From NCBI RefSeq assembly GCF_017676345.1, contig NZ_JAFFZM010000001.1, positions 248,001 through 312,000 of the forward strand: a stretch of DNA of 64,000 bases, in the 5' to 3' direction. This document shows, piece after piece, positions 34,447 through 45,433 of the stretch; position 1 is the stretch's first letter; every line of letters starts with the position of its first letter. This DNA is from Streptomyces smyrnaeus. Lineage in GTDB: Bacteria; Actinomycetota; Actinomycetes; Streptomycetales; Streptomycetaceae. The position numbers and the translations under genes are program-made. The notes under the pieces are model-generated. The model was given only the letters and a program-made list of their open reading frames with translations. It did no database searches and was not told the origin of the DNA.

Positions 34447-35649
34447 TCAGACCGCCGCCATCCCGGCGCGGGCCAGCTCGCGCCGGGCCCGCATGAAGGG
34501 GCGGGGGCGGTTGGCGGCGAGGACCGCGGTCGGGGTGCCGTCGTCGCGTTCGTAGACGGCGAGGAAGCTGCGGTCCTCGGGCGAGCCCTCCACCAGCCGT
34601 ACGGTGTCGGCCCCGGCCCGGCTTCCCGCGAGCTGGAGCCGGATGCCGTACTGGTCGGACCAGAAGTACGGCAGCGCCGTGTACGTCTCGACCGTCGTCC
34701 CGGCCAGCAGATTGCGCGCCGCGACGGTCGGGGCCTCCATGGCGCTGGTCCAGTGCTCGGCCCGGTGCCCGGCGGCGCGGGCGACATCGCCGACCGCCAC
34801 CACGCCCGGCACCGGGGTGACACCGCCCGCGTCGCAGACCACCCCGTCGTCCAGCGGGATGCCGGAGCCCTCCAGCCAGTCGGTCGCGGGCCGTACGCCG
34901 ATACCGACGACGACCACGTCGGCGGGGAGGGAGCGGCCGTCGGCCAGCTCCACCCAGCCGACCCGCTGCTGCTCGCCGCCGGCGCCGTCCCCCCGGGCCG
35001 ACCGGCGACCGTCCGGGTGCAGTGCCCGCACGCCGGTGCCGGTCAGCAGGGTGACACCGTGGTCGGTGTGCAGGTCGGCGCAGAAGGCGGCCATACGGGC
35101 ACCGAGTTGGGGCAGCAGCGGCTGCGCGGCGGCCTCGACGACGGTGACGCTGTGGCCGAGCGTGGCGCAGGAGGAGGCGACCTCGGCCCCGATGAAGCCG
35201 GCGCCGATCACCACCACCCGCACCTGCCCCCGGCTCAGCTCCTCGCGGAGCGCGGCGGCGTCGTCCAGGGTGCGGAGCGTGTGCACCCCCGCCAGCGGCT
35301 CGCCGGGCAGGGTGCGGGGCACCGCTCCGGTGGCCAGGACGACGCCGTCGGTGGACAGCCTGCGGCCGTCCGTGAGCGTGACGGTGCGGGAGGGTGGATC
35401 GAGGCCTTCGGCGCGGGTGCCCAGCAGCCAGTCCGCGTCCAGTTCGGCGATCTCCTCCGCGTCGGCGAGGGAGAGCCGTTCGGCGGTCAGCGCGCCGGTG
35501 AGGAACTCCTTGGAGAGGGGCGGGCGGTCGTAGGGGCGATGGTGCTCCTCCCCTATCATCACCAGCCTGCCGTCGTAGCCCTCCGAGCGGAGCGCCAGCG
35601 CGGCGTGCAGCCCGGCCAGGGAGGCGCCGATCACGGTGATGGTGTTCAT
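34447..35649 (-). CDS. FAD-dependent ferredoxin reductase
   Basis: 400 residues, pyridine-nucleotide disulfide-oxidoreductase fold of the ferredoxin-reductase group. FAD motif VIGASLAGLHAALALR at residue 6, RPYDRPPLSKEFL near 42, NAD motif VVVIGAGFIGAEVASS near 147, and GIGVRPATDWL near 260, with GDVARA of the second FAD site. It transfers electrons from NAD(P)H to a ferredoxin. Its ATG overlaps the stop of the upstream Rieske ferredoxin gene (ATGA), so the pair is co-made. It probably feeds the Rieske oxygenase of the betaine locus 6 kb away. Confidence 0.88.
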   Translation of the reverse strand: MNTITVIGASLAGLHAALALRSEGYDGRLVMIGEEHHRPYDRPPLSKEFLTGALTAERLSLADAEEIAELDADWLLGTRAEGLDPPSRTVTLTDGRRLSTDGVVLATGAVPRTLPGEPLAGVHTLRTLDDAAALREELSRGQVRVVVIGAGFIGAEVASSCATLGHSVTVVEAAAQPLLPQLGARMAAFCADLHTDHGVTLLTGTGVRALHPDGRRSARGDGAGGEQQRVGWVELADGRSLPADVVVVGIGVRPATDWLEGSGIPLDDGVVCDAGGVTPVPGVVAVGDVARAAGHRAEHWTSAMEAPTVAARNLLAGTTVETYTALPYFWSDQYGIRLQLAGSRAGADTVRLVEGSPEDRSFLAVYERDDGTPTAVLAANRPRPFMRARRELARAGMAAV

Positions 35650-36002
35650 GCGGCGCTCCCTTGTCCGGCTGCGGCGGTGTGCGATGTCTGTGCGGGCTGG
35701 GCGGACTCGATGTGTACCCACACGGTGCCGTCCAGCACGCTCACCGGATGGGTACGTACGGCCTTGCGAGCCGGGAGGCAGGTGGGACGGCCGGTGCGCA
35801 GGTCGAATGAAGCGGCGTGCAGCGGGCATTCGACCAGACAGCCCTCGAGCCAGCCTTCCGACAGGGACGCGTCCTGGTGGGTGCAGGTGTCGTCGATTGC
35901 GTAGAGCTCGCCGTCGGCGTTGAAGACGGCGATGGGAGGTTCGAGGTCGAGACGGACGGACTCACCAGCGGGCAGGTCCTCAATGCGGCAGACAGGTATC
36001 AC
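35646..36002 (-). CDS. Rieske [2Fe-2S] ferredoxin
   Basis: 118 residues. Rieske cluster ligands in CTHQDASLSEG and CPLHAASFDLRTG, with the standard CxH...CxxH spacing. The short size and lack of other domains fit the ferredoxin component of three-part ring-hydroxylating or N-demethylating oxygenases. It is first in a two-gene unit with the reductase, divergent from the IclR regulator. It should carry electrons to a Rieske oxygenase; the closest candidate is the one at 41392-42513. Confidence 0.88.
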   Translation of the reverse strand: MIPVCRIEDLPAGESVRLDLEPPIAVFNADGELYAIDDTCTHQDASLSEGWLEGCLVECPLHAASFDLRTGRPTCLPARKAVRTHPVSVLDGTVWVHIESAQPAQTSHTAAAGQGSAA

Positions 36003-36258
36003 TGTGATTCACCTCGCGAGCACATTCGGGTGAGTACGGCCGGCCGGCCCTGGTGCCGACTGACCGGGAAGGTGCGGGGAGACACTTCGCTACTATCCGA
36101 GTTCCGTATCGCGCACGATGGAGCGTGATGCGCAACAGAATCCAAGCGGGGAGGCTTCACGTCAAGCACTCGCCGACGACCTCCGGGGAGAACGGCGCGC
36201 GGCCGCGCACCAGCAACCAGGAACCACAACCAGGCCAGCAGGCGGTGACGTTGAGCAG

Positions 36259-37062
36259 ATGAGTGAAAAATCGGAGGACACAGGGACGGGCAGGCAGTCC
36301 AGAGGCGCGGCTGCTTCGGTCCAGTCGGTCGATCGCGCGGTGAGCGTGCTGGAGATCCTGGCCCGGCACGGAGATGCGGGAGTCACGGAGATCGCCGAAG
36401 AACTGGGCGTCCACAAGTCGACAGCCTTCCGGCTGCTGGGCGTTCTGGAAGCCAGGGGACTGGTGTCCCAGGAGCAGGACCGCGGCAAGTACTACCTGGG
36501 TCCGGGCGTACTGAGGCTGGCCGGAGCCGCGGCCTCCCGGCTGGACATCTCGCAGGAGGGCGCGCCCGTCTGCCGCGAGCTGGCCGAGGACGCCGGGGAG
36601 ACGGCGAACATCGCGGTGCTGGACGACGACGCCGCCGTCAACATCATGCAGGCGCGCGGCTCGTCCTCGGTCACCGCGCAGAACTGGCTGGGCAGGCGCA
36701 CCCCGCTGCACGCCACCTCCAGCGGCAAGGCACTGCTGGCACACCAGCCCAAATCCGTGCAGGAGAGCGTGTTGTCGCGGAAGCTGCCGCGACTGACGGA
36801 GTCGACGGTGATCTCCCCGGCGGAGCTGCGGACGGAGCTGAAGTCGGTGGTCAAGACCGGTTTCGCGGTGGCACGGGACGAGCTGGAGCTCGGTCTGCAC
36901 GCGGTGGCGGCCCCGGTGCGCGCCCACGACGGCAAGGTCATCGGCGCGATCAGCGTCTCCGGACCGTCCTACCGGTTGGAGGACGAGCGGCTCCAGGAGG
37001 TGGCCAAGCGCACGATGGCTGCCGCGCAGGACCTCTCGCGCCGGATGGGCTACGCCTACTGA
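36259..37062 (+). CDS. IclR-family transcriptional regulator
   Basis: 267 residues. N-terminal winged helix: SVDRAVSVLEILARHGDAGVTEIAEELGVHKSTAFRLLGVLEARGLV near residues 25-72; effector domain with GRRTPLHATSSGKALLA near 150 and GLHAVAAPVRAHDGKVIGAISVSGP near 214. The ATG at 36259 starts just before the conserved part; an upstream in-frame ATG at 36118 would add 47 unconserved residues. It lies between the ferredoxin unit and the betaine genes and likely controls both. The 256-bp gap before it holds the divergent promoters but no clear consensus site was found there. Confidence 0.88.
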   Translation: MSEKSEDTGTGRQSRGAAASVQSVDRAVSVLEILARHGDAGVTEIAEELGVHKSTAFRLLGVLEARGLVSQEQDRGKYYLGPGVLRLAGAAASRLDISQEGAPVCRELAEDAGETANIAVLDDDAAVNIMQARGSSSVTAQNWLGRRTPLHATSSGKALLAHQPKSVQESVLSRKLPRLTESTVISPAELRTELKSVVKTGFAVARDELELGLHAVAAPVRAHDGKVIGAISVSGPSYRLEDERLQEVAKRTMAAAQDLSRRMGYAY

Positions 37063-37148
37063 CCGTCCGGGACAACGGCACGCGGGCCGTCGAAAAGTAC
37101 AAATTTCTGATGCGGCGTCAGCACTGGCAGCGCCCCGACCTCCCATAA

Positions 37149-37187
37149 CTGCGGGTCCGGCACCGACCGGGCCCGCAGCGCATTTTT
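37149..37187 (+). terminator. Intrinsic terminator after IclR gene
   Basis: 12-bp stem with one G-T wobble (CTGCGGGTCCGG / CCGGGCCCGCAG), loop CACCGA, then CGCATTTTTCTG. A hairpin followed by a U-run is a textbook rho-independent terminator, unusual in this GC-rich context. Confidence 0.72.
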
Positions 37188-37222
37188 CTGACGCTCCGTC
37201 ATGAACCACTGATCCACATCTC

Positions 37223-37252
37223 TTGACGGGCAAGGTTCGGCGTTCTCACTAT
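37223..37252 (+). promoter_or_regulatory. Housekeeping-type promoter of betaine operon
   Basis: TTGACG, 18 bases, CACTAT, with the start codon 54 bp beyond. Matches the pattern of principal sigma-factor promoters. Confidence 0.5.
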
Positions 37253-37263
37253 GTCTCCCATAG
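37249..37263. promoter_or_regulatory. Inverted repeat overlapping the -10 element, candidate IclR operator
   Basis: CTATG-TCTCC-CATAG, perfect 5-bp arms, overlapping the CTAT of the -10 hexamer. Placement suits a repressor site for the IclR protein encoded upstream. Confidence 0.45.
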
Positions 37264-37305
37264 CGCAACCAGTCGTGCACTACGCAACAACTGCGAGGTC
37301 TGGGA

Positions 37306-41153
<3,848 letters not shown>

Positions 41154-41157
41154 ATCC

Positions 41158-41350
41158 CCCACCCCCGACGAGCACTTCGTGCCGGCCCGGCATCCGGAGC
41201 ACCCGCACGCGGTGACCGTGCCCTGCGGATTCTCCGGCCACGGCGTCAAATTCGTGCCCGTCGCGGCGAGATCGTCGCCGATCCGGCGCTGGGGGCACCA
41301 CCGGGCACCCCATCGCCCTGTTCGATCCGCTCAGGGATTCCCTGAAGGCC
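41158..41350 (+). pseudogene. 3' remnant of a monomeric sarcosine oxidase gene
   Basis: The gap after the dimethylglycine oxidase gene encodes [18 protein letters not shown], then [14 protein letters not shown], and after a one-base loss near 41263 GEIVADPAL, and after another in the G-run at 41291-41295 [18 protein letters not shown]. Joined, these match the C-terminus of monomeric sarcosine oxidase / N-methyltryptophan oxidase (TPDEHF, HPEH, AAGFSGHGFKF). Only about 60 codons of an approximately 390-codon gene remain and two frameshifts break them, so the gene is dead. It fits the missing sarcosine step of this pathway. Confidence 0.82.
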
Positions 41351-41391
41351 CCAGACAGCCAGTTCGCCACTCTTGAGGGAGACATCACGAC

Positions 41392-42513
41392 ATGACGACC
41401 GCTGTCGGCAGTCTGCTGGCGACCCTGCCAGGAGACCGCTACACCGATCCGGAGAACTTCCGGCGCGAGCAGGAGCGCATCTTCGAGACCGAGTGGTTCT
41501 GCGCGGTCCGCTCGGCCGACCTCGACAAGCCCGGTGCCTACCGCACCGTTCAAGTGGGCCGGGAGAGCGTGCTGGTCACCCGCAACCGGCGCGGCGAGCT
41601 GCGGGCCTTCCTCAACGTGTGTCGGCACCGGGGCGCCCGGCTGTGCACCGAGCAGGCGGGCGAGGTGCGGCGCAGCCTGCAGTGCCCGTACCACGCGTGG
41701 ACCTACGACCTGGACGGCAAGCTGACGGCCGCCCCCAATCTGACCCGGATGCCGGACGTGGACCGCGCCGCGTACGGGCTCCACACGGTGCGGCTGCGCG
41801 AGTGGCTGGGCTACGCGTGGGTGTGCCTGTCGGCCGAACCGCCCTCGTTCGAGGAGTCGGTGATGGGGGACGTCGCCGAACGGCTGGGCGGCAACGACGT
41901 GATCGGGCACTACGCGATCGAGTCGCTGGCGCTGGGCCGACGGCACACCTACGACGTGGCGGCCAACTGGAAGCTCATCATCGAGAACTTCATGGAGTGC
42001 TACCACTGCGCCACCATCCACCCCGAACTGACCGAGGTGCTCCCGGAGTTCGCGGACGGGTTCGCCGCCCAGTACTACGTGGGGCACGGGCCGCAGTTCG
42101 CCGCCGAGGCCGAGGGGTTCACGGTGGACGGCAGCGCGGGCTTCGACCGCCTGCCGGGCGTCCCGGACACCCACGACCGCCGCTACTACGCCATCACCAT
42201 CCGGCCGCAGGTGTTCGTGAACCTGGTGCCGGACCATGTGATCGTGCACCGGATGTTCCCGCTGGCCGCCGACCGCACGGTGGTCGAGTGCGACTGGCTG
42301 TACGCGCCGGAGGTGATCGCGGCGGGTGCGGATGTCTCGCACTCGGTGGAGCTCTTCCACCGGGTCAACGTGCAGGACTTCGACGCCTGCGAACGCACCC
42401 AGCCGGCCATGGCCTCCCGCGCCTACCGGGAGGGCGGGGTCCTGGTGCCCAGCGAGCACCACATCGGGGACTTCCACACCTGGGTCACCGACCGGCTCGC
42501 CGACCCGGGCTGA
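41392..42513 (+). CDS. Rieske non-haem iron oxygenase, glycine betaine monooxygenase-like (GbcA type)
   Basis: 373 residues. Rieske ligands C77-x-H79 in NVCRHRGARL and C98-x-x-H101 in QCPYHAWTYDLDG; mononuclear iron site in ENFMECYHCATIHPEL with His205 and His210. ECYHC with HPEL is the pattern of betaine and stachydrine/carnitine-type demethylases. Next to dimethylglycine oxidase and a formaldehyde dehydrogenase, glycine betaine to dimethylglycine is the most likely reaction. Electrons may come from the Rieske ferredoxin and reductase encoded at 34447-36002, as no flavin reductase gene is adjacent. The ATG at 41392 follows GAGGGAGACATCACG. Confidence 0.87.
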   Translation: MTTAVGSLLATLPGDRYTDPENFRREQERIFETEWFCAVRSADLDKPGAYRTVQVGRESVLVTRNRRGELRAFLNVCRHRGARLCTEQAGEVRRSLQCPYHAWTYDLDGKLTAAPNLTRMPDVDRAAYGLHTVRLREWLGYAWVCLSAEPPSFEESVMGDVAERLGGNDVIGHYAIESLALGRRHTYDVAANWKLIIENFMECYHCATIHPELTEVLPEFADGFAAQYYVGHGPQFAAEAEGFTVDGSAGFDRLPGVPDTHDRRYYAITIRPQVFVNLVPDHVIVHRMFPLAADRTVVECDWLYAPEVIAAGADVSHSVELFHRVNVQDFDACERTQPAMASRAYREGGVLVPSEHHIGDFHTWVTDRLADPG

Positions 42514-42546
42514 GCCCGGCCGCGAGGGCGTGATGGGGTGGGGCGT

Positions 42547-43227
42547 ATGGACACTGCGCCCCACCTCTCCCCCGCCGCCCGGGCTCTCGCGGCAGCGCGG
42601 CTGGTCGTCTTCGACTGCGACGGAGTGCTGGTCGACACGGAGCGGATCGGTCCCGAGGTCGTCGCCGCGATGGCGACCGAGGCGGGGTGGCCGCTGACCC
42701 CGGCCGAGGTGCTGGAGAAGTTCCTGGGCACCTCCGAGCCGTATCTGCTGGCACAGGTGCGGGCACACGCCACGGCGCCGGTGCCCGACAGCTGGCTCGT
42801 GGAGTACCGCTCCCGGGTCGCCGCCGCGTTCGACGCGGCCCCGCGCACCATGCCGGGCGTCGCCGAACTGCTGGACGTGCTGGACGCCCGCTCCCTCCCG
42901 TACTGCGTCGCCAGCAGCGGCAGCCATCCGCGCATCCGCCACTCGCTGACGGCCACCGGCCTGTGGGAGCGCTTCGCGGGCCGCGTCTTCAGCGCGGACG
43001 ATGTGCGCCGGGGCAAGCCGGCGCCCGATCTGTTCCTGCACGCGGCCGCCGCCTGCGGTGTGCCGCCCGGGGAGTGCCTGGTGATCGAGGACAGCCCGGC
43101 AGGCGTCCGGGCCGCCCGCGCCGCGCACATGCCGGTGCTCGGCTACACGGGAGGGCCGACCCCGGCCCACTGGCTGGCCGACGCGAGCGCGGGCACGCTG
43201 GCGGACCTCCACGAGCTCACCGTGTAA
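42547..43227 (+). CDS. HAD-superfamily phosphatase (beta-phosphoglucomutase-like)
   Basis: 226 residues. HAD motif I VVFDCDGVLVDTE near residue 22, motif II VASSGS near 119, motif III GKPAPDLFLHAA near 155 and motif IV VIEDSPAGVRAARAA near 180. The cap type fits the phosphoglucomutase/YniC-like group. It lies 33 bp after the Rieske oxygenase gene and is probably the last gene of the operon; its part in betaine breakdown is not obvious. An in-frame GTG at 42538 is an alternative start. Confidence 0.88.
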   Translation: MDTAPHLSPAARALAAARLVVFDCDGVLVDTERIGPEVVAAMATEAGWPLTPAEVLEKFLGTSEPYLLAQVRAHATAPVPDSWLVEYRSRVAAAFDAAPRTMPGVAELLDVLDARSLPYCVASSGSHPRIRHSLTATGLWERFAGRVFSADDVRRGKPAPDLFLHAAAACGVPPGECLVIEDSPAGVRAARAAHMPVLGYTGGPTPAHWLADASAGTLADLHELTV

Positions 43228-43274
43228 CTGCAACGCACCGCAAGGGGCGGCCCTTCCCCGGAGGCGGTCGCGGA

Positions 43275-44051
43275 TCAGTCCAGCGCCGCCCGGAGCCGCT
43301 CACGGTCCTGCGCCGGGACGTGCGGGGCGTAGTGCTCGAACAGTGCCTCCCGCCCCAGCCGCGCCGCACGAGCACCGTCCGAATCCCGCAGCGCGGCGAG
43401 GACGTCGCGGTGGTGGGTGACCGAGCGCCGCATCCAGTCACTCGCGTCACCGGCCCGCTTCGCGCGGACCAGCTTGCCCTCGATGGCGTCCACGACCGCG
43501 TCATGGACCGCCCGCGCGCACAGTGCGAGCAGCGCGTTGCCGCTGGCCTCGGCGACGACGCGGTGGAACTGGGCGTCCGCCTCGCTGAAGGCGTGCGGGT
43601 CGTGCGGGAGGTACTCCTCCATCCTGTCGGCCAGCTCCGTCAGCCGCCGCAGGTCCTCCTCGGTGTGCAGCCGGGCGGCCAGCCGGTAGCTCTCCGCGTC
43701 CAGGACCATCCGGAACTGGATGAGTTCGGACAGCGAGGACAGATGGGAGCGGGCGAGGCGGCCGAGGGCGTGGCTGAGGGTGTCGGGCGAGACGCCCAGC
43801 ACCTCGGCGCCCAGCGGGTCGCCGGGCCGGGAGCGGATGAGTCCGGAGGACTGCAGGACCCGCAGGGCCTCGCGGATGGTCGAGCGGCCCACGTCGAACT
43901 GGCGCACCAGCTCCCGCTCGGCGGGCAGCCGGGAGCCGGGCGGCAACTGGCCGCCCAGGATGCGCTCCTCGATCTGCTCGGCGACACGCTGGTAGGCGCG
44001 CACCGGGCGTACCGGCTGGAATCCGATCTGACCAGCAGACTCGGCCGACAT
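43275..44051 (-). CDS. FadR/GntR-family (FCD) transcriptional regulator
   Basis: 258 residues. GntR winged helix: VRAYQRVAEQIEERILGGQLPPGSRLPAERELVRQFDVGRSTIREALRVL near residues 17-66; FCD effector domain with SEADAQFHRVVAEASGNALL near 155 and SVTHHRDVLAALRDSDGARA near 213, the His set that usually binds metal and a carboxylate. Divergent from the M20-ALDH-SDR-symporter-acylase operon, with a perfect palindrome between the two. It is probably the repressor of that operon, lifted by a carboxylic acid intermediate. Confidence 0.92.
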   Translation of the reverse strand: MSAESAGQIGFQPVRPVRAYQRVAEQIEERILGGQLPPGSRLPAERELVRQFDVGRSTIREALRVLQSSGLIRSRPGDPLGAEVLGVSPDTLSHALGRLARSHLSSLSELIQFRMVLDAESYRLAARLHTEEDLRRLTELADRMEEYLPHDPHAFSEADAQFHRVVAEASGNALLALCARAVHDAVVDAIEGKLVRAKRAGDASDWMRRSVTHHRDVLAALRDSDGARAARLGREALFEHYAPHVPAQDRERLRAALD

Positions 44052-44130
44052 CGGCACCCTTTCTGGTGTGGTGATCCTGTGCTGACCCCTTGACCGGGGC
44101 GGCAGCCCCCCAGCAGAGTACGGACGATCA

Positions 44131-44145
44131 ACTGGTCTGACCAGT
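44131..44145. promoter_or_regulatory. 15-bp perfect palindrome, FadR-type operator
   Basis: ACTGGTC-T-GACCAGT. The inner TGGTCTGACCA fits the FCD-group consensus TNGTNNNACNA. It lies in the divergent gap, 52 bp before the M20 gene start; a possible promoter, TTGACC (44090) with CAGAGT 18 bases on, lies just upstream of it. Confidence 0.72.
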
Positions 44146-44197
44146 CGCCTGGCCCGAACCGATCGCCCGGCGACTGGGACAGGGACTTGGAGGTTCC

Positions 44198-45433
44198 ATG
44201 CATTCCGGTCCCGGCGCACAGCCGTGGGATTCCCTGCTCGACACCGAGGCGGCCATCGCCTTCACCCAGCAACTGGTGCGGCTGCGCACCGTCAACTCCG
44301 AGGGCGCCGAGGCGGTGGAGAGGCCGGCCGCCGAGCTGGTCTCGGACCTGTTCACCCGCTTCGGCTGGGAGCACACCGTCACGGAGGTGGCCCCGGGCCG
44401 CCCGAACGTGGTCGCGGTCGTCGAGGGCGGTGGGGGCCCGGGGCCCACACTGATGTTCGAGGGCCATACCGACGTGGTGACCGAAGGCGATCCCGCGGAC
44501 TGGAGCGTGGACCCGTACGGCGCCGAGATCCGCGACGGCAGGATGTGGGGCCGCGGCACCGCCGACATGAAGTCCGGCGTGGCGGCGATGATCCACGGGG
44601 TGCGGGCGCTCCAGCAGGCGGGCCCCTTCCCGGGCCGGGTGGTGCTCGGCGTCATGGCCGACGAGGAAGGCATGATGCTGGGCGCCAAGGCGTTCGCGGC
44701 CTCCCCGCTGGCGGGCGAGGTGGACGGTGTCATCGTCTGCGAGCCGGAGGGGTACGAGGTGTGCACCTCGGCGCGCGGCGGCATCCGGCTGCGCCTCGAT
44801 CTGACGGGGGTGATGGCGCACGGGGCGATGCCGCAGGAGGGGCGCAGCCCGATCGCGGCGGGCGCCAGGATCGTGGAGGCCCTGGACGAGGTGCAGGAGT
44901 GGGCCATCGCGCGGTTCGGCAGCCATCCGCACGCCGGTTCGGTGACGGTCACCCCGACCGTGCTGCTGGGCGGCGACCCCGACCAGCTCAATGTCATCCC
45001 CGCGCACGGCGTCGTCGGTATCGACGTACGGACGATCCCCGGTACCGATCACGCCGAGCTGACCGAGCGGGTGCGCACGACGGCCGAGCGGGCCGCGGAC
45101 GCCTTCGGCGTGACCGTGGACCTGACCGTGGTCGACGACCGGCCTGCCATCGAGATACCCGAGGACCATCCGGTCGTGCGAGGGCTGGTTGCCGCGCACA
45201 CCCAGGTGCACGGCAGCGCACCGGCGTTCGGCGCGGTGCCCGGCACCACGGACGGCACGATCCTCACCCGGGACGCCGGACTGCCCACCGTCGTCTACGG
45301 CCCGGGCGGCAAGTGGATCGCACACCAGAAGGACGAGTACGTGGAGGTGCGCGAGATCGGCGAGTACGCACGCGTGTACGCGGCGGCCGCCCACCACTTC
45401 CTCACCGCGGGCCGGAAAGGCGGGGCGGCGTGA
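44198..45433 (+). CDS. M20-family metallohydrolase (ArgE/DapE-like)
   Basis: 411 residues, dizinc amidohydrolase. First zinc His90 in FEGHTDVV; bridging Asp in GRGTADMKSG near 126; catalytic Glu-Glu in MADEEGMML near 156; a lid domain with GVMAHGAMPQEGRSP and the final His near GKWIAHQKDEYVEV. Family members remove acyl groups from amino acids or cut dipeptides in the cytoplasm. First gene of the operon and coupled to the aldehyde dehydrogenase by GTGA. With an acylase also encoded, the operon seems to degrade an amide with two cleavable bonds; the substrate is not known. Confidence 0.88.
   Translation: MHSGPGAQPWDSLLDTEAAIAFTQQLVRLRTVNSEGAEAVERPAAELVSDLFTRFGWEHTVTEVAPGRPNVVAVVEGGGGPGPTLMFEGHTDVVTEGDPADWSVDPYGAEIRDGRMWGRGTADMKSGVAAMIHGVRALQQAGPFPGRVVLGVMADEEGMMLGAKAFAASPLAGEVDGVIVCEPEGYEVCTSARGGIRLRLDLTGVMAHGAMPQEGRSPIAAGARIVEALDEVQEWAIARFGSHPHAGSVTVTPTVLLGGDPDQLNVIPAHGVVGIDVRTIPGTDHAELTERVRTTAERAADAFGVTVDLTVVDDRPAIEIPEDHPVVRGLVAAHTQVHGSAPAFGAVPGTTDGTILTRDAGLPTVVYGPGGKWIAHQKDEYVEVREIGEYARVYAAAAHHFLTAGRKGGAA

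Noticed and set aside
36118..36258. 47-residue N-terminal extension of the IclR regulator
   Set aside because: Unconserved, hydrophilic, and the winged helix begins soon after the ATG at 36259. It was kept only as an alternative start.
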